Positions 63,880-64,000 of a DNA stretch of 64,000 nucleotides are shown one piece after another (position 1 is the first letter of the stretch; every line of letters starts with the position of its first letter). Position numbers and translations under genes: made by a program. This stretch comes from Bacteroidota bacterium. GTDB lineage: Bacteria; Bacteroidota; Bacteroidia; Bacteroidales; UBA10428. The stretch is from positions 3,844,001 through 3,908,000 of the forward strand of contig CP065006.1 of assembly GCA_016699695.1 (NCBI GenBank), given 5' to 3'. Under the pieces are notes generated by a model, which was given only the letters and a program-made list of their open reading frames with translations, was not told the origin of the DNA and ran no database searches.

Positions 63880-64000
63880 AACCTAACGTTTGATGGTATG
63901 GTGTCGTGCGGGATTACGAAGCGATTTCTTGTCAGTTTACACCGACTTTTTTACGAGCCACAAACGCTCGCAAACCACTGAAACCCGCATGCACTATACC
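63880..64000 (-). other. attC site 41 (cut by window end)
   Basis: Starts AACCTAACG. Arms GATGGTATGGTGTCGTGCGGG and CCCGCATGCACTATACC are visible, but the terminal TGTTR box lies outside the window. It is the attC of the next cassette. Confidence 0.8.

Overview
This 64-kb window is almost entirely an integron cassette array. I count 41 cassettes, the first cut by the window start. They are separated by 41 attC-like recombination sites, the last cut by the window end. Every attC is a 110-140 bp imperfect palindrome that starts ..AAC-G and ends TGTTR.. on the + strand, and the two ends of each cassette are complementary (for example GTTGGGCAC at one end and GTGCCCAAC at the other). Nearly all genes lie on the minus strand, which places the integrase/attI platform beyond the high-coordinate end. 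No integrase, rRNA or tRNA is visible. AT-rich DNA, Bacteroidota-type promoters (TAnnTTTG with TTG about 19-20 bp upstream), lipoboxes such as LFSCEK and domains such as DUF6794, DUF2625 and DUF4160 point to a member of the Bacteroidota.

Layout: 1-17.6 kb holds small cassettes (DUF6794 protein, S41 peptidase, HigBA, SIR2 protein, WapI-like protein, zincin lipoprotein, DUF4160/DUF2442-HTH pair, TPR lipoproteins, a gene split by an IS701 element) mixed with non-coding cassettes. 17.7-36.8 kb holds three very large cassettes: a type II restriction-modification system, a single-chain type IIG/ISP-like restriction enzyme, and an 11.5-kb cassette with a four-gene Druantia type II-like system. 36.9-47.3 kb returns to small cassettes (HNH trio, DUF2625, two more HigBA copies, second S41 copy, membrane proteins). 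47.3-51.1 kb is a lipoprotein/cysteine-peptidase operon. 52.4-58.9 kb is a 6.5-kb cassette with a five-gene operon (zinc-ribbon protein, DEDDh exonuclease, GmrSD-like DUF262/DUF1524 protein, AAA+ ATPase, WYL regulator) and two counter-oriented genes. 59-64 kb holds a CBASS-like pair and an FRG-domain gene split by an IS3 element.

Two non-coding cassette families (P, about 455 bp, eight copies; Q, about 585-690 bp, seven copies) make up 15 of the 41 cassettes. The array works as a defence and addiction store: at least seven cassettes carry known or likely anti-phage functions and four carry toxin-antitoxin-like pairs.

The most novel signal is a repeat family of about 60-bp hairpins with a conserved mismatched internal loop (TCTT opposite ATGT) and stems that change sequence but stay paired. 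Eight copies occur, and they sit only as pairs just inside both ends of the four large cassettes (17.7-20.9, 21.0-24.6, 25.3-36.8 and 52.4-58.9 kb). They look like the boundaries of a loading mechanism for oversized defence cargo. Several frameshifts fall in homopolymer runs and may be sequencing errors.
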